NCBI GenBank assembly: GCA_021404525.1
Contig: JAAWWE010000002.1
Span: 248,001-312,000 of the forward strand
Direction: 5' to 3'
DNA from: Rhodobiaceae bacterium
GTDB lineage: Bacteria; Pseudomonadota; Alphaproteobacteria; Parvibaculales; Parvibaculaceae
DNA: 64,000 nucleotides
Shown: one piece after another, positions 33,689 to 43,402 of the stretch
Position numbering within the stretch: the first letter of the stretch is position 1
Layout: each line of letters starts with the position of its first letter
Program-made: the position numbers and the translations under genes
Notes under the pieces: generated by a model
What the model saw: the letters and a program-made list of their open reading frames with translations, nothing else
What the model was told of the DNA's origin: nothing
Databases searched by the model: none

Positions 33689-34225
33689 ATAGCCCGTAGA
33701 GCCGTATTCGCGCAGCCAACGAAAGAAGGACCGCGCGCCAACCGAGACATTACCGTCCCTAACGTCATGCTGATTGACGGTGAAGGTGAAAAACGAGGTG
33801 TTGTCTCGCTTGAAGATGCCCTTGCCCTTGCAGATGAGTCTGGCCTGGACCTTGTAGAGGTCTCGCCGAACGCTGACCCGCCCGTATGCAAACTTCTGGA
33901 CCTTGGGAAATACAAGTACCAGGCGCAGAAGAAAGCTGCCGAGGCGCGGAAGAAGCAGAAGACTGTCGAAGTCAAAGAAATCAAGATGCGCCCGAACATC
34001 GACACGCATGACTATGACGTGAAGATGAAAAACATGCTCCGCTTCTTTGGAGAAGGCGACAAAGTCAAAGTGACATTGCGCTTCCGCGGTCGTGAGATGG
34101 CGCACCAGGACCTGGGCATGAAAGTGCTGAACCGGGTCCGAGATGATCTGGAAGAGATCGCGAAGGTGGAACTCTATCCAAAGATGGAAGGTCGTCAGAT
34201 GATCATGGTGCTGGCACCGCGCTGA
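33689..34225 (+). CDS. infC: Translation initiation factor IF-3 with a probable AUA start codon
   Basis: This 178-residue factor blocks 50S joining and checks the initiator tRNA and start codon. The conserved N-terminal [21 protein letters not shown] and the C-terminal [19 protein letters not shown] are intact. The first in-frame ATG (33767) would remove the conserved first 26 residues. An in-frame TAG stands at 33677 and the only non-canonical codon with a good ribosome site is ATA at 33689, four bases after AGGAGGG. E. coli infC uses AUU and is autoregulated by IF-3; the same logic would apply to AUA. A terminator follows. Confidence 0.9.
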   Translation: MARRAVFAQPTKEGPRANRDITVPNVMLIDGEGEKRGVVSLEDALALADESGLDLVEVSPNADPPVCKLLDLGKYKYQAQKKAAEARKKQKTVEVKEIKMRPNIDTHDYDVKMKNMLRFFGEGDKVKVTLRFRGREMAHQDLGMKVLNRVRDDLEEIAKVELYPKMEGRQMIMVLAPR

Positions 34226-34251
34226 TCTCGATCAAACATTGAGAATTCTAA

Positions 34252-34279
34252 ACGGGCTCTGTTTCAGGGCCCGTTTTTT
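34252..34279 (+). terminator. Rho-independent terminator after infC
   Basis: ACGGGCTCTG pairs with CAGGGCCCGT around a three-base loop, with one T-G pair, and is followed by six T residues. It ends before the convergent GDPD gene. Confidence 0.88.
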
Positions 34280-34295
34280 GTTTGGAGGGTGCGTG

Positions 34296-35249
34296 TTAAA
34301 GCGCGTTCAACCGATCCATGCGATCGGTGAGTATCGCATCAATCTGAAGATCTGTGAGGCGCTTCATGTCGTCAGGCATGTCCACCGTCCAGGCGGAGAT
34401 GGCAAGGCCAAGCTCTTTGGCAAGCGTGGCAGTTGTCTCGTCAATGTCCCCATGCCAGGCAAACCAGCCATCAGCAGGACCCGCCGCAATCGCCCGCAGC
34501 ACGCGTTCGCCAAAACGGGCGCCTTCTTGATCTCGCCAGTCGAACCCACCAAAAAAATCTGCGCCTTGGCCCGACGCTGCGCGAAGCACCGCAGCGCCTT
34601 CACTGTCATTGGCAATCGACTTGTCTTCCGGGTCTATCGAATAGAAAGGCAGGGTGGTGAAAGCATTACGGATACTGGGCGCGCGTTTCTTTGCCTGCGC
34701 CAGGGCCCGCCAGTCAAAAGAAACGAAGACGGTCTGGCCGCCAAAACCTTTCTGCTCAATAAGGTCCACCACTGTATTGGCAAGCGTCTCTGGGTCAGAG
34801 GATTGGGTGAGGTCCATGAGGTCGGTTTTGAGTTCTGTATAGACCACAAAGTCGGGGCCGGCTTTTGCTTTCACCAGATCGATCACGGCCTCAAGGGACG
34901 GAATGCGTTCCCCGTCCAAAGGCGTCTGGTCGGGATAGCGCGCTGAATAGCGAGCACCGGGTCGCAGACGTCCAATGTCATAGGCCTGCAATTCATCGAA
35001 GGTGAGCTCCTTGATGAGCGGCGTGGGTTTCGTGAGCCATTCACTGTCTGGCCCCCGCGCAATGGCGGGCTTCAACGCTTCGTCGTGATGCACCACCGGC
35101 ACGCCGTCTTTGGAGAGATGCACATCAAGCTCAATGCCGTCCGCCCCGTCTGCAATAGCCCGCTCAAAAGCGCCCATTGTGTTTTCAGGCCAAAGTCCTG
35201 TGCCCCCGCGATGGGCAATTTTAAGAGGACGTCCTAAAACGTTAGGCAT
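34296..35249 (-). CDS. Glycerophosphodiester phosphodiesterase-family protein
   Basis: This 317-residue TIM-barrel enzyme hydrolyses glycerophosphodiesters to glycerol-3-phosphate and an alcohol. The active site is visible in HRGG (H13, R14), PEN (E22), ELD (E40, D42) and VHHDE (H55). I chose ATG 35249 because the protein begins right before the barrel; a longer frame to 35378 adds a basic stretch without signal peptide features. No signal peptide is seen, so the enzyme is probably cytoplasmic. It converges with infC. Confidence 0.9.
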   Translation of the reverse strand: MPNVLGRPLKIAHRGGTGLWPENTMGAFERAIADGADGIELDVHLSKDGVPVVHHDEALKPAIARGPDSEWLTKPTPLIKELTFDELQAYDIGRLRPGARYSARYPDQTPLDGERIPSLEAVIDLVKAKAGPDFVVYTELKTDLMDLTQSSDPETLANTVVDLIEQKGFGGQTVFVSFDWRALAQAKKRAPSIRNAFTTLPFYSIDPEDKSIANDSEGAAVLRAASGQGADFFGGFDWRDQEGARFGERVLRAIAAGPADGWFAWHGDIDETTATLAKELGLAISAWTVDMPDDMKRLTDLQIDAILTDRMDRLNAL

Positions 35250-35453
35250 AAGCAGCGACTCCAGTGAAGAGAGGATCAGCAATCCTCTGTGACGGGCGTG
35301 ACATCTTCGCGAAGCTGCTCGGCGACCGCAAGTAAAGAGCAGAACCCTGCGGTATTCGCCCTTAGGTGGCTTGAGCATTGTACCGAGCAGCGAACCGATC
35401 TAGCCTTTCTTCATTGATATTCAGATGAGAGCGCTATCGCGCGGGAGGAACTC

Positions 35454-36701
35454 ATGAAATTCGGTGTCTTTTACGAACTGCAATTGCCCAAGCCCTGGAA
35501 AGAGGGGGACGAACACAAGCTGTTCCACGAGGCGCTGAACCAGGTCGTGCTCGCCGACAAGCTGGGCTTCGACTATGCCTGGGAAGTCGAGCACCACTTC
35601 CTGGATGAATATTCCCACTCCAGCGCGCCAGAAGTGTTCCTGGCAGCAGCTTCTACGCAGACGAAGAACATTCGTTTGGGCCACGGCATCCGTCAGGTGA
35701 TCCCGAACTACAATCACCCGGCCCGCACGGCGGAAGGCATTGCGACGTTGGACATCATGTCGAATGGCCGCGTGGAGTTCGGCATTGGCGAAGGCGCAAC
35801 ACGTCTGGAGCTGGGCGGCTTTGACATCAACCCGAAGGAAAAGCGCGCCATGGCTCTGGAAGCCGCAGAGCAGGTGGCCAACATGCTGGTGCTCGATCCC
35901 TATCCGGGCTTTGAGGGAAAGAGTTTCTCCATGCCCTGCCGCAATGTGTTGCCAAAGCCCATGCAGAAACCGCACCCGCCCATGTGGATGGCGTGCACAA
36001 ACCGCGACACCATCAAGGTGGCGGCATCGCTGGGTGTTGGGGCGCTTGCCTTCTCGTTTGTTGACCCGGACGAAGCCAAAGCCTGGGCTGACATTTATTA
36101 CGGCATTATCAAGTCAGATGAGTGCAAGCCCATCGGCCACACGGTGAATGCAAACATCGCCATGGTCTCAAGTTTCTCTCTGCATGAAGACCGCGCGGAG
36201 GCGATCCGCCGCGGCGCGGAAGGCTTTGAGTTCTTTGGCTATGCGCTTGCATCCATGGTGACGAAGGATCAGAAACCCGGCCGCACCGACATGTGGGGGG
36301 AGTTTGTGAAACAGCGCGGCGACAAGACCGAGCAGATGATTGAGGACTCCCAATCTCTCATGACCCAGCCCGCCGGCATTGGCACGCCGGATGATATGAT
36401 CGAGCATCTGAAAGCTTTCCAGGCCTCAGGTGTCGATCAGGTGATCTTCATGCAGCAGGCCGGGCGCAACAAGCATGAGCATATTTGCGAGTCGCTCGAA
36501 CTCTTTGCCGATCGGGTCATGCCGGAGTTCAAGAAAGACGTGGCCGAGCGCGAAGCGAAAAAAGCTGAAGAGCTCGCACCCTACATTGAAGCAGCCCTTG
36601 CCCGAAAAGAATGGATGGAACCGCTGAAGGATGAGGATATCCCCTACATCCGCGCCGCCGTATCCTCCCCGCAGGTGAACAAGTCCACGGCTGCGGAGTA
36701 G
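35454..36701 (+). CDS. LLM-class flavin-dependent oxidoreductase (luciferase-like)
   Basis: This 415-residue protein has the luciferase-like monooxygenase fold: MKFGVFYELQLPKPW at the first strand, FDYAWEVEHHFLDEYSHSSAPEVFLAAAS and RLGHGIRQVIPNYNHPARTAEGIATLDIMSNGRVEFGIGEG. Family members use reduced flavin (F420 or FMNH2) and oxygen to oxidise small substrates; the substrate here is unknown. The EHH motif near residue 45 is typical of alkane- or nitrile-type relatives. It is followed after nine bases by a small membrane protein ORF. Confidence 0.9.
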   Translation: MKFGVFYELQLPKPWKEGDEHKLFHEALNQVVLADKLGFDYAWEVEHHFLDEYSHSSAPEVFLAAASTQTKNIRLGHGIRQVIPNYNHPARTAEGIATLDIMSNGRVEFGIGEGATRLELGGFDINPKEKRAMALEAAEQVANMLVLDPYPGFEGKSFSMPCRNVLPKPMQKPHPPMWMACTNRDTIKVAASLGVGALAFSFVDPDEAKAWADIYYGIIKSDECKPIGHTVNANIAMVSSFSLHEDRAEAIRRGAEGFEFFGYALASMVTKDQKPGRTDMWGEFVKQRGDKTEQMIEDSQSLMTQPAGIGTPDDMIEHLKAFQASGVDQVIFMQQAGRNKHEHICESLELFADRVMPEFKKDVAEREAKKAEELAPYIEAALARKEWMEPLKDEDIPYIRAAVSSPQVNKSTAAE

Positions 36702-36710
36702 GGACAGAGT

Positions 36711-37010
36711 TTGGACTTCTTCTTGGCCAGTTGGCTGATAGTGTCTTCGGTCTTGCCGCTGAAGGAACTGTTGCTTATCTCGGCGCCTTATATGCTTGGA
36801 CGAATAGGCGGGTACCTCTATTGGTTAGCTAGGGGCCGTCTCTCAGGTGAGCCGATCTTCTGGCGCGGCTATCAGGCGCTCAAGCCCGAGGGGTTTTGGG
36901 TGCCCAGTATTCCATTGTTGATGATCCAATTTTGGTGGATGTCTCTCGTGGTGATCGTGGACTACCTATTGGATGGCTTGATACTCACCCGGTTGGGCTT
37001 TTGGATTTGA
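36711..37010 (+). CDS. Small hydrophobic ORF, possible membrane protein
   Basis: This 99-residue open frame from TTG 36711 has two or three hydrophobic segments ([25 protein letters not shown] and [28 protein letters not shown]). AGGGAC precedes the TTG. No family is recognised, and its coding status is uncertain because the start codon is weak and the frame lies in a gap before rpmI. It follows the LLM oxidoreductase by nine bases. Confidence 0.45.
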   Translation: MDFFLASWLIVSSVLPLKELLLISAPYMLGRIGGYLYWLARGRLSGEPIFWRGYQALKPEGFWVPSIPLLMIQFWWMSLVVIVDYLLDGLILTRLGFWI

Positions 37011-37025
37011 AACCTCAGCTCCCTC

Positions 37026-37053
37026 TTGCTTTTGGCCCAAAACCCCGTATAAC
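37026..37053 (+). promoter_or_regulatory. Sigma-70-like promoter of rpmI-rplT
   Basis: The -35 TTGCTT (37026-37031) and -10 TATAAC (37048-37053) are 16 bases apart. About 125 bases of leader lie before rpmI and contain a possible stem with outer arms GAACCG and CGGTTC and inner arms CGGC and GCCG. Confidence 0.6.
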
Positions 37054-37180
37054 TCGCCTCCTTCAGAACCGTCCGGCTCATCTAGGGCATGCCGAGGCGG
37101 TTCAAAATGCCAAAAAGGCTAGGGTTTCCCTTGGTTTTCGAAACCCCGGCGCAAAAATTCAAGAGTTTAAGGAGAGCAAA

Positions 37181-37378
37181 ATGCCCAAGCTGAAGACCAA
37201 ATCGAGCGTGAAAAAGCGCTTCAAGCTGACCGCTTCCGGAAAAGTGCGGCATCCGCAGTCCGGCAAGCAGCACGGCATGATCAAACGCACCAACAAACAG
37301 ATCCGCAATCAGCGGGGCACGGCCATTCTGTCCGACCCTGACGCGCGGATTATTAAAAAGATGATGCCTTACGGCTAA
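37181..37378 (+). CDS. rpmI: 50S ribosomal protein L35
   Basis: This 65-residue basic protein ([25 protein letters not shown]...MMPYG) is the standard L35 of the large subunit. AAGGAG lies seven bases before the ATG. The open frame extends further upstream through a leader region but the L35 family begins here. It is followed by rplT after 12 bases, the canonical pair. Confidence 0.98.
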   Translation: MPKLKTKSSVKKRFKLTASGKVRHPQSGKQHGMIKRTNKQIRNQRGTAILSDPDARIIKKMMPYG

Positions 37379-37390
37379 GGAGCGAGATCA

Positions 37391-37747
37391 ATGGCACGTG
37401 TAAAAAGAGGCGTCACCACCCATGCCCGTCACCGCAAGGTGATCAAAAAGGCGAAGGGTTTCTATGGCCGCCGTAAGAATACCTTCCGTATTGCCAACCA
37501 GGCTGTCGAAAAAGCCGGTCAATACGCATACCGCGACCGCAAGGCCAAGAAGCGGAACTTCCGCTCTCTCTGGATCCAGCGGATCAATGCTGCTACTCGC
37601 CAGCACGGGCTCACCTATGGCCGATTTATCAACGGTCTCGGGCGCGCTGGCATCGAGGTTGACCGGAAAGTTCTGGCAGACCTCGCCGTCCACGAGCCGG
37701 AGGCCTTCAAGTCTTTGGTCGACCAGGCGGAAGCGGCACTTCAATAA
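37391..37747 (+). CDS. rplT: 50S ribosomal protein L20
   Basis: This 118-residue basic protein ([29 protein letters not shown]) is the normal L20 length and sequence. L20 assembles the 50S subunit and in E. coli represses the rpmI-rplT operon by binding its leader. It is followed by a GC-rich stem with a T run before pheS. Confidence 0.98.
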   Translation: MARVKRGVTTHARHRKVIKKAKGFYGRRKNTFRIANQAVEKAGQYAYRDRKAKKRNFRSLWIQRINAATRQHGLTYGRFINGLGRAGIEVDRKVLADLAVHEPEAFKSLVDQAEAALQ

Positions 37748-37813
37748 GGCGGGATATCCGGCGGCATTCTGAACAGACCCGCCGGGCCCCACGTTGAACG
37801 TCCAACATTCGAG

Positions 37814-37877
37814 AACCCCGCAGCTTCTCTTGGGCCGCCTGAATAAAAGGCAGCTGAAGATTGCGTGCGGGGTTTTT
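37814..37877 (+). terminator. Terminator or attenuator between rplT and pheS
   Basis: AACCCCGCA (37814-37822) pairs with TGCGGGGTT (37866-37874), followed by a run of T residues. The 43-base loop contains an inner stem (GCCGCCT / AGGCAGC). It may end the rplT transcript or control pheST by attenuation. Confidence 0.55.
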
Positions 37878-37994
37878 GCGTTTAAGCCGTTCCTGTATCA
37901 AGGGCGGTGAGATTCGGAGCAGTTCCAGGAAAAGTGCCAAATCAGATTTGGTGGGGTTTTTCAGGAAATGCGACCGAAAGAGATCGAGGGACAC

Positions 37995-39077
37995 ATGAGC
38001 GATCTAGAAAAGATTGAAGCGGACGTTCTGGCAGCCGTTCAGGCTACGGGAACCGAAAAGGACCTGGAAGAGGTGCGCGTCGGCGCCCTCGGCAAGAAGG
38101 GCAGCATTTCCGAGCTCATGAAAGGACTCGGCAAAATGACCCCCGAAGAGCGCAAGGAAATGGGCCCCGCGCTCAACGGTCTCAAAACCCGCGTTGGTGA
38201 CGCCATTGCGGCGCGCAAAGCCGAACTGCATGAAGCCGCCCTCGAAGAGCGTCTCGCGACAGAAAAGGTCGATGTAACCCTGCCTGTCCGCCAAACCCCG
38301 ATTGAGCAGGGCCGCATTCACCCGCTCACCCAAACCATGGACGAGATTACCGCCATCTTCTGCGACTTAGGCTTCGCCGTTGAAGAAGGCCCGGACATCG
38401 AGACTGACTATTACAATTTCGAAGCGCTAAACTTCCCGGAAGGCCATCCGGCGCGGGAAATGCACGACACTTTCTATTTCCATGAGCGCGAAGACGGCAC
38501 CCGTCCGCTGCTCCGCACCCACACAAGTCCCGTGCAGGTGCGCACCATGGAAAAGAGCGAGCCGCCGTTCCGCTTCATCGCACCGGGCCGGACCTTCCGC
38601 TGTGACAGCGACCAGACCCACACTCCGCAGTTCCACCAGGTCGAGGGCCTGGTTGTGGATCGCGACACCCATATGGGACATTTGAAATGGACGCTGGAAG
38701 AGTTCCTGCGCGCCTATTTTGAAACCGAAGGTGTGGAAATCCGTTTCCGTCCAAGTTTCTTCCCGTTCACGGAGCCGTCCATGGAAGTGGATGTGCGCTG
38801 CGCGCGTCTCGGCAATGAAATCCGTATTGGCGAAGGTGACGATTGGCTCGAAATTCTGGGGTGCGGAATGGTGCATCCGAACGTCCTGAAGTCGGCGAAT
38901 ATTGATCCTGATGAGTTTCAGGGCTTCGCCTTCGGCGTCGGCATCGACCGGCTCGCCATGTTGAAATATGGCATCCCGGATCTCCGCGCTTTCTTCGAGA
39001 CCGATCTCCGTTGGCTCCGTCATTACGGGTTCGCGGCCTTGGATGTGCCAACGCTGGCAGGAGGGCTCAGCTCATGA
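37995..39077 (+). CDS. pheS: Phenylalanyl-tRNA synthetase alpha subunit
   Basis: This 360-residue catalytic subunit charges tRNA-Phe together with PheT. It has an N-terminal coiled segment (residues about 1-85) and the class II motifs, including the motif 2 [30 protein letters not shown] and the motif 3 [19 protein letters not shown] chose ATG 37995 because it gives the normal length and follows GAGGG; the open frame starts nine residues earlier. PheT overlaps by four bases (ATGA). Confidence 0.97.
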   Translation: MSDLEKIEADVLAAVQATGTEKDLEEVRVGALGKKGSISELMKGLGKMTPEERKEMGPALNGLKTRVGDAIAARKAELHEAALEERLATEKVDVTLPVRQTPIEQGRIHPLTQTMDEITAIFCDLGFAVEEGPDIETDYYNFEALNFPEGHPAREMHDTFYFHEREDGTRPLLRTHTSPVQVRTMEKSEPPFRFIAPGRTFRCDSDQTHTPQFHQVEGLVVDRDTHMGHLKWTLEEFLRAYFETEGVEIRFRPSFFPFTEPSMEVDVRCARLGNEIRIGEGDDWLEILGCGMVHPNVLKSANIDPDEFQGFAFGVGIDRLAMLKYGIPDLRAFFETDLRWLRHYGFAALDVPTLAGGLSS

Positions 39078-41512
39078 AGTTCACCCTCTCCTGGTTGAAA
39101 GACCATCTCGACACCGACGCCACCCTTGATCAGATTGTCGACAAGCTCACCATGATCGGCCTTGAGGTCGAAGAGGTGGTGGACCCGGCAGCCGCGCTCG
39201 CCCCCTTCGCGGTCGCGCGCATTGTTGAGGCGGGCCCGCACCCCGATGCGGACAAGCTGAAGCTCTGCAAAGTGGAGGCGGTCGTCGACGGCAAGACAGA
39301 AATGCTGCAGGTCGTCTGTGGGGCACCGAATGCCAAGACCGGACTGCTCGGCATCTTCGCGCCGTCTGGCGCCACCATTCCGGCAAACGGCATGGTCTTG
39401 AAGCCAACCAAAATTCGCGGTGTGGAATCAAATGGCATGATGTGTTCTGAGCGTGAGCTTGAACTCTCAGACGAGCATGATGGCATTATCGAGCTCGACG
39501 GTGACTTTGCTGTCGGCACGCCTGCGTCAGAAGCGCTGGGTAAAACCGATCCCATGATTGAGATCGGCATCACGCCCAACCGTCCTGATTGCCTCGGTGT
39601 TTATGGCATTGCTCGTGATCTTGCGGCTGCAGGCCTCGGTCGCTTGAAAGAAACATCTGTGCCTGCAGTCACAGATGCGTTCGAAAGCACTGTGGGTATT
39701 GAGCTCGCTTTCGAAGAAGAGACAAAAGACGCCTGCCCTGTCTTTGCAGGACGCATGGTGCGCGGCGTAAAAAACGGTCCGAGCCCCGCCTGGATGCAGG
39801 AACGGCTCATTGCCATTGGCCTGCGTCCGATCAACGCGCTGGTCGATATCACCAACTACTTGTCCTACGACCAGGCACGTCCGCTGCATGTCTATGATGT
39901 GTCCAAGCTCTCCGGCATGGTTCGCGCGCGGCTTGGCAAAGGCGAAACCTTCACCGCGCTTGATGGCAAGGAATACAAGGCTGACGAGACCATGACCGTC
40001 ATCGCAGATGATGCCCGTGTATTGGGCTTTGCAGGCGTGATGGGTGGCGAGGAAAGCGGGTCGACGGAAACAACGACCGATGTGCTGATCGAAGGTGCCT
40101 ATTTCGATCCGCGCAGAACCGCGTCCACAGGCCGGAAAACCGGCATCGTGTCCGACGCGCGCTATCGTTTCGAACGCGGCATCGACCCAGCCTCAACGCT
40201 ACCGGGCGTAGATCGCGCGGCGGCGATGGTCATGGAGCTTTGTGGTGGCGAGGCCTCTAACCTGGTTGTTGCAGGTGAAACGCCTGATCATTCGCACGTG
40301 ATCTCATTCGACCCGGCACGGGTGTCACGTCTGACCGGATTGGCGCTTGAGACTTCAGAGATTGAAAAAATCCTCAGCGATCTCGGTTTCGAAGTGACGG
40401 TAGGTGAAGGCGGACGTCTTGATGTGACGCCACCAAGCTGGCGCCCGGATGTGTTTGGCGAAGCAGATCTTGTGGAAGAGGTGGTCCGTATTCATGGGCT
40501 CGATGAAGTGACCTCCACACCGCTTCCCAAAGGCCATGCCGTGGCCGACCCGGTCTTGAACTTGCCGCAGAAACGCCTGCGTAACGCAAAGCGTGTTCTG
40601 GCGTCACGGGGTTTCGTGGAGGCGGTCAACTGGTCCTTCATTCCAAAGGCCCAAGCAGAACTCTTCGGCGGTGGCGAGAACGCCATTGCGCCACTGGAAC
40701 TCGCAAATCCCATCTCCAGCGACATGAGCCATATGCGCCCGGCCATTCTGCCAGGTCTTATTGCAGCCGCTGGCCGCAACATGGCCCGCGGTGCACAGGA
40801 CGTGATGCTGTTTGAAGTGGCGCAGCAATATAATGGCGATCAGCCGGACGATCAGATCAATGTGGCAACCGGCATCCGCCAGGGCACAGCAGGTATTCGC
40901 GGTGCGGGCCGCCATTGGCAGGGCGCAAGCCCGTCGGTTGACGTGTTCGACGCCAAGGCCGACGCCGCAGCATTGCTCGCAAGTCTTGGGGCAAAGGTCG
41001 ACAATCTTCAGGTCGCTGCTGATGCACCTGCCTGGTATCACCCAGGCCGTTCCGGCGTTTTTCGCATGGGGCCAAAGAACGTGCTCGCACGCTTCGGCGA
41101 AATTCATCCCAAGATCCTAGATGCGCTCGATGTAGCAGGGCCGATTGTTGCTTTCGAGGTCATGATCGACGCGATTCCGAAGCCAAAGGTCAAGCCCACC
41201 AAAACCAAGCCAGGCCTTACAATCCCGGACCTTCAGCCGGTCCGTCGCGACTTTGCCTTCATCGTCGCCAAGGACCAGGCGGCGGATGCATTGGTTCGTG
41301 CAGCCGTGGGGGCAGACAAAAAACTCATCACCGGCGTGACACTCTTTGATGCATTTGAAGGCGGCAGCCTCGGTGACGACGAGAAGTCGCTGGCGATTGA
41401 GGTGACTTTACAGCCGCAGGACAAGACCCTGACGGACAAGGAACTGGAAGCCGTGAGTGACAAGGTCGTCGCCGCCGTTCAAAAGGCCACAGGCGGAAAA
41501 CTGCGCGGCTAG
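39074..41512 (+). CDS. pheT: Phenylalanyl-tRNA synthetase beta subunit
   Basis: This 812-residue subunit provides tRNA recognition and editing. It begins [25 protein letters not shown], has the tRNA-binding OB domain ([22 protein letters not shown]), B3/B4 editing region, B5 domain and the FDX-ACB anticodon-binding C-terminus ([17 protein letters not shown]). The ATG at 39074 overlaps the pheS stop, so translation is coupled. It ends four bases into a convergent TetR gene. Confidence 0.97.
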   Translation: MKFTLSWLKDHLDTDATLDQIVDKLTMIGLEVEEVVDPAAALAPFAVARIVEAGPHPDADKLKLCKVEAVVDGKTEMLQVVCGAPNAKTGLLGIFAPSGATIPANGMVLKPTKIRGVESNGMMCSERELELSDEHDGIIELDGDFAVGTPASEALGKTDPMIEIGITPNRPDCLGVYGIARDLAAAGLGRLKETSVPAVTDAFESTVGIELAFEEETKDACPVFAGRMVRGVKNGPSPAWMQERLIAIGLRPINALVDITNYLSYDQARPLHVYDVSKLSGMVRARLGKGETFTALDGKEYKADETMTVIADDARVLGFAGVMGGEESGSTETTTDVLIEGAYFDPRRTASTGRKTGIVSDARYRFERGIDPASTLPGVDRAAAMVMELCGGEASNLVVAGETPDHSHVISFDPARVSRLTGLALETSEIEKILSDLGFEVTVGEGGRLDVTPPSWRPDVFGEADLVEEVVRIHGLDEVTSTPLPKGHAVADPVLNLPQKRLRNAKRVLASRGFVEAVNWSFIPKAQAELFGGGENAIAPLELANPISSDMSHMRPAILPGLIAAAGRNMARGAQDVMLFEVAQQYNGDQPDDQINVATGIRQGTAGIRGAGRHWQGASPSVDVFDAKADAAALLASLGAKVDNLQVAADAPAWYHPGRSGVFRMGPKNVLARFGEIHPKILDALDVAGPIVAFEVMIDAIPKPKVKPTKTKPGLTIPDLQPVRRDFAFIVAKDQAADALVRAAVGADKKLITGVTLFDAFEGGSLGDDEKSLAIEVTLQPQDKTLTDKELEAVSDKVVAAVQKATGGKLRG

Positions 41513-42081
41513 GCCTCTGCCAGAAGTCGGTCCAGCAAATAGCTCCAGGTGGCGGGGCGATCCATCTTGCCGCCGGACGCCCGCGTGTTTTGCGCGCCAA
41601 TACTGGAAAGATAGGCAATGTCGGCAGCGTGCCGCGCCTCTGCTTTAGCAAGGCCTGCCTCCTCAAAGAGTTTGGAAAGATAGGCTCGGCGTCTTTTGTC
41701 GACCCGCGCGAGGACCGCCCCAGCGGGGTCATAACTCGCTGCCCAGCCGCGCAACACACCTTCCGCCTGGGCGCCGCCATAGGCATCTGGAGCCGCACTC
41801 ACGGCATGTTTGATCAGCCGCTCGAGCTTTGCACGGCCGGACCCGCCATGGGCCTCAACATCATCAATAATGTGGTCTGTGGCGATTTTCTCCCAATGGT
41901 CCAGCATGGCCGTGTGGAGAGCTGCCCGGTCCTTAAAGTGCCAGTAAAAGCTGCCTTTTGTGACGCCTAGACTCTTAGCGAGTGGTTCCACATTGATGGC
42001 GGACGGGCCGCCAGCGACGAGCGCCCGGAAGGCGGCGGCGATCCAGTCCGTTTTGCTCAGATCTTGAGGTTTTGCACTCAC
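41509..42081 (-). CDS. TetR-family regulator with operators in its divergent region
   Basis: This 190-residue repressor has the helix-turn-helix PSAINVEPLAKSLGVTKGSFYWHFKDRAALHTAM and a helical ligand domain. I chose GTG 42081, preceded by GGAG at six bases; the open frame extends to 42153, but that would run through its own operators. Two palindromes of the form CCATACG-N4-CGTATGG lie immediately upstream, between this gene and two small membrane proteins, so it very probably represses both its own and their transcription. The inducer is unknown. It overlaps the convergent pheT end by four bases. Confidence 0.88.
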   Translation of the reverse strand: MSAKPQDLSKTDWIAAAFRALVAGGPSAINVEPLAKSLGVTKGSFYWHFKDRAALHTAMLDHWEKIATDHIIDDVEAHGGSGRAKLERLIKHAVSAAPDAYGGAQAEGVLRGWAASYDPAGAVLARVDKRRRAYLSKLFEEAGLAKAEARHAADIAYLSSIGAQNTRASGGKMDRPATWSYLLDRLLAEA

Positions 42082-42103
42082 GCAAGGCTCCAGTGACAAA
42101 TTG

Positions 42104-42167
42104 CCATACGCATCCGTATTGACGCAGAGAGCATATCCAAGGACAGTATCCATACGGAAGCGTATGG
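42104..42167. promoter_or_regulatory. Two TetR-type operators in the divergent region
   Basis: The first operator (42104-42121) reads CCATACG-CATC-CGTATTG with one mismatch and the second (42150-42167) reads CCATACG-GAAG-CGTATGG perfectly. Their centres are 46 bases apart. They lie between the TetR gene and the membrane protein genes. Confidence 0.82.
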
Positions 42168-42175
42168 AGAAAACA

Positions 42176-42559
42176 ATGACCGTAGAACAGATCGTACTGG
42201 TTGTGGCAGCCTTGGGTGCCGTTGGGATTGGACTTGTTCACTCAATCCTGGGCGAACAGGGGATCGTGAAACCTGTTTTAAAACGCATGGATTGGGCGGG
42301 GGTGCCACCGGATGCGGATTTCCTGAACCGAACCGTCCGCTTCGCCTGGCACATCACCACGTTGGCCTGGATTGGCCTGGCGGTGATCTTGTTGGCGCCG
42401 CTGGTGGGCATGGAAAGCGATCCCGCCTTTGCGCCACTTACCATTGCTATGACGTTCTTGGTAACCGGTATCGTAACCATCATCGCGTCCAAAGGGCGCC
42501 ATCTTGCCTGGATTGTGTTTCTCGGCATCGCTGCGGGCGCTGCTTGGCCTTATGTGTGA
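42176..42559 (+). CDS. Small four-helix membrane protein, TetR-controlled
   Basis: This 127-residue protein has four probable membrane helices (VLVVAALGAVGIGLVHSILGE; FAWHITTLAWIGLAVILLAPLVGM; LTIAMTFLVTGIVTIIASKG; LAWIVFLGIAAGAAWPYV). No named family is recognised with confidence. The ATG at 42176 follows GGAGAAAACA; the start at 42164 lies inside the operator. It lies nine bases before a second membrane protein with similar architecture, and both are controlled by the divergent TetR (inference). Confidence 0.8.
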   Translation: MTVEQIVLVVAALGAVGIGLVHSILGEQGIVKPVLKRMDWAGVPPDADFLNRTVRFAWHITTLAWIGLAVILLAPLVGMESDPAFAPLTIAMTFLVTGIVTIIASKGRHLAWIVFLGIAAGAAWPYV

Positions 42560-42568
42560 GGGCTCAGA

Positions 42569-42949
42569 ATGAACATGTATGCGCTGGTGGCAGCGTTCCT
42601 CTTGGGCGGTGGTGTTCTGATCCATGTCTTTCTGGCTGGACGCACGGTCCATGCAGAGATGCAGACGGCGCTTAATGGCTTCCCGAAAGCGTTGGAGAGC
42701 CTCACTTGGCATGCGGTGAGTGTCTGGCTTGCCCTTCATTGTTTGCTGGCTTTAGCAGCTACGTTCTACAGCCATTCCCTGCTGACTGGCGCCATCGCCT
42801 TTGGAGCAGTCCACGCCGCGACCCTTGGCGTGTTGTGTCTAGGTGTTTCTCGTGTGCTGTGTCAGTCCTGGACGGCCATGCGGCAGGGATACATCTTCCT
42901 CGCTATTGCAGCCGCACTCAGCGCAGCTGCAGCACCGTCAATTGTTTGA
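42569..42949 (+). CDS. Small membrane protein, second gene of the TetR-controlled pair
   Basis: This 126-residue protein has about four hydrophobic helices (YALVAAFLLGGGVLIHVFLAG; HAVSVWLALHCLLALAATFYS; AIAFGAVHAATLGVLCLGVS; YIFLAIAAALSAAAAPS). The spaced histidines (H19 and others) and the family are not diagnostic. It begins nine bases after the preceding membrane gene in the same operon; its 3' end overlaps a convergent small gene by 12 bases. Transport or efflux is possible but unproven. Confidence 0.78.
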   Translation: MNMYALVAAFLLGGGVLIHVFLAGRTVHAEMQTALNGFPKALESLTWHAVSVWLALHCLLALAATFYSHSLLTGAIAFGAVHAATLGVLCLGVSRVLCQSWTAMRQGYIFLAIAAALSAAAAPSIV

Positions 42950-43249
42950 CGGAGACTCAGGCGGTTTGGAATAATCAGTGGTTGCCGGACCTTCAATCTC
43001 ACGGATGATGCCATATTCATCTCGTTCAGGCTGATCGTCGTCATAGGACAGGTTGATATCGCTTCTGTCCAGGCCATCATCTTCTGCAAACCGCTCATCC
43101 ATCGCGCCCGGCCGGATCGATTGGTACTCCTCCTCGACCACAAACCCGTTGGCCTCTGTTGACAGATCAATGACTGGCTTCGTTTCTTCAGCTGAGACCC
43201 AAGTAGATAGAAAAACAAGACCTGACGAGGCAAGTAGAAAGAGACGCAT
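42938..43249 (-). CDS. Small exported acidic protein of unknown function
   Basis: This protein starts MRLFLLASSGLVFLSTWVSA, a good signal peptide, and continues as an acidic, low-complexity periplasmic segment rich in D and E (FAEDDGLDRSDINLSYDDDQPERDEYG). No family is recognised. An upstream in-frame ATG at 43273 would add eight residues. It converges on the membrane gene pair with a 12-base overlap. I am confident it is exported, less so that it is functional. Confidence 0.55.
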   Translation of the reverse strand: MRLFLLASSGLVFLSTWVSAEETKPVIDLSTEANGFVVEEEYQSIRPGAMDERFAEDDGLDRSDINLSYDDDQPERDEYGIIREIEGPATTDYSKPPESPSNN

Positions 43250-43402
43250 GGCGATACCGAAACTCTGTTGCATTGAAGACCCAATCTATCTGCGCTTTCC
43301 CGTCTAATTCAAGCGATTGGTTTGAGAGCGAACCTGCCAATTGGTGCTGAGGGAAAGCGGTCGGCGCTGACATCATCATCGAAACCGCAAGGAGGTGAGA
43401 TG

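Noticed and set aside
33338..34105. 255-residue open frame on the minus strand
   Set aside because: It is antisense to infC and the GT9-like gene, and has no recognisable domain.
36896..37180. In-frame N-terminal extension of ribosomal protein L35
   Set aside because: L35 is a 65-residue protein; the extension runs across the promoter and leader and has a weak TTG start.
38427..39023. 198-residue open frame on the minus strand
   Set aside because: It is antisense to pheS and carries no family motif.
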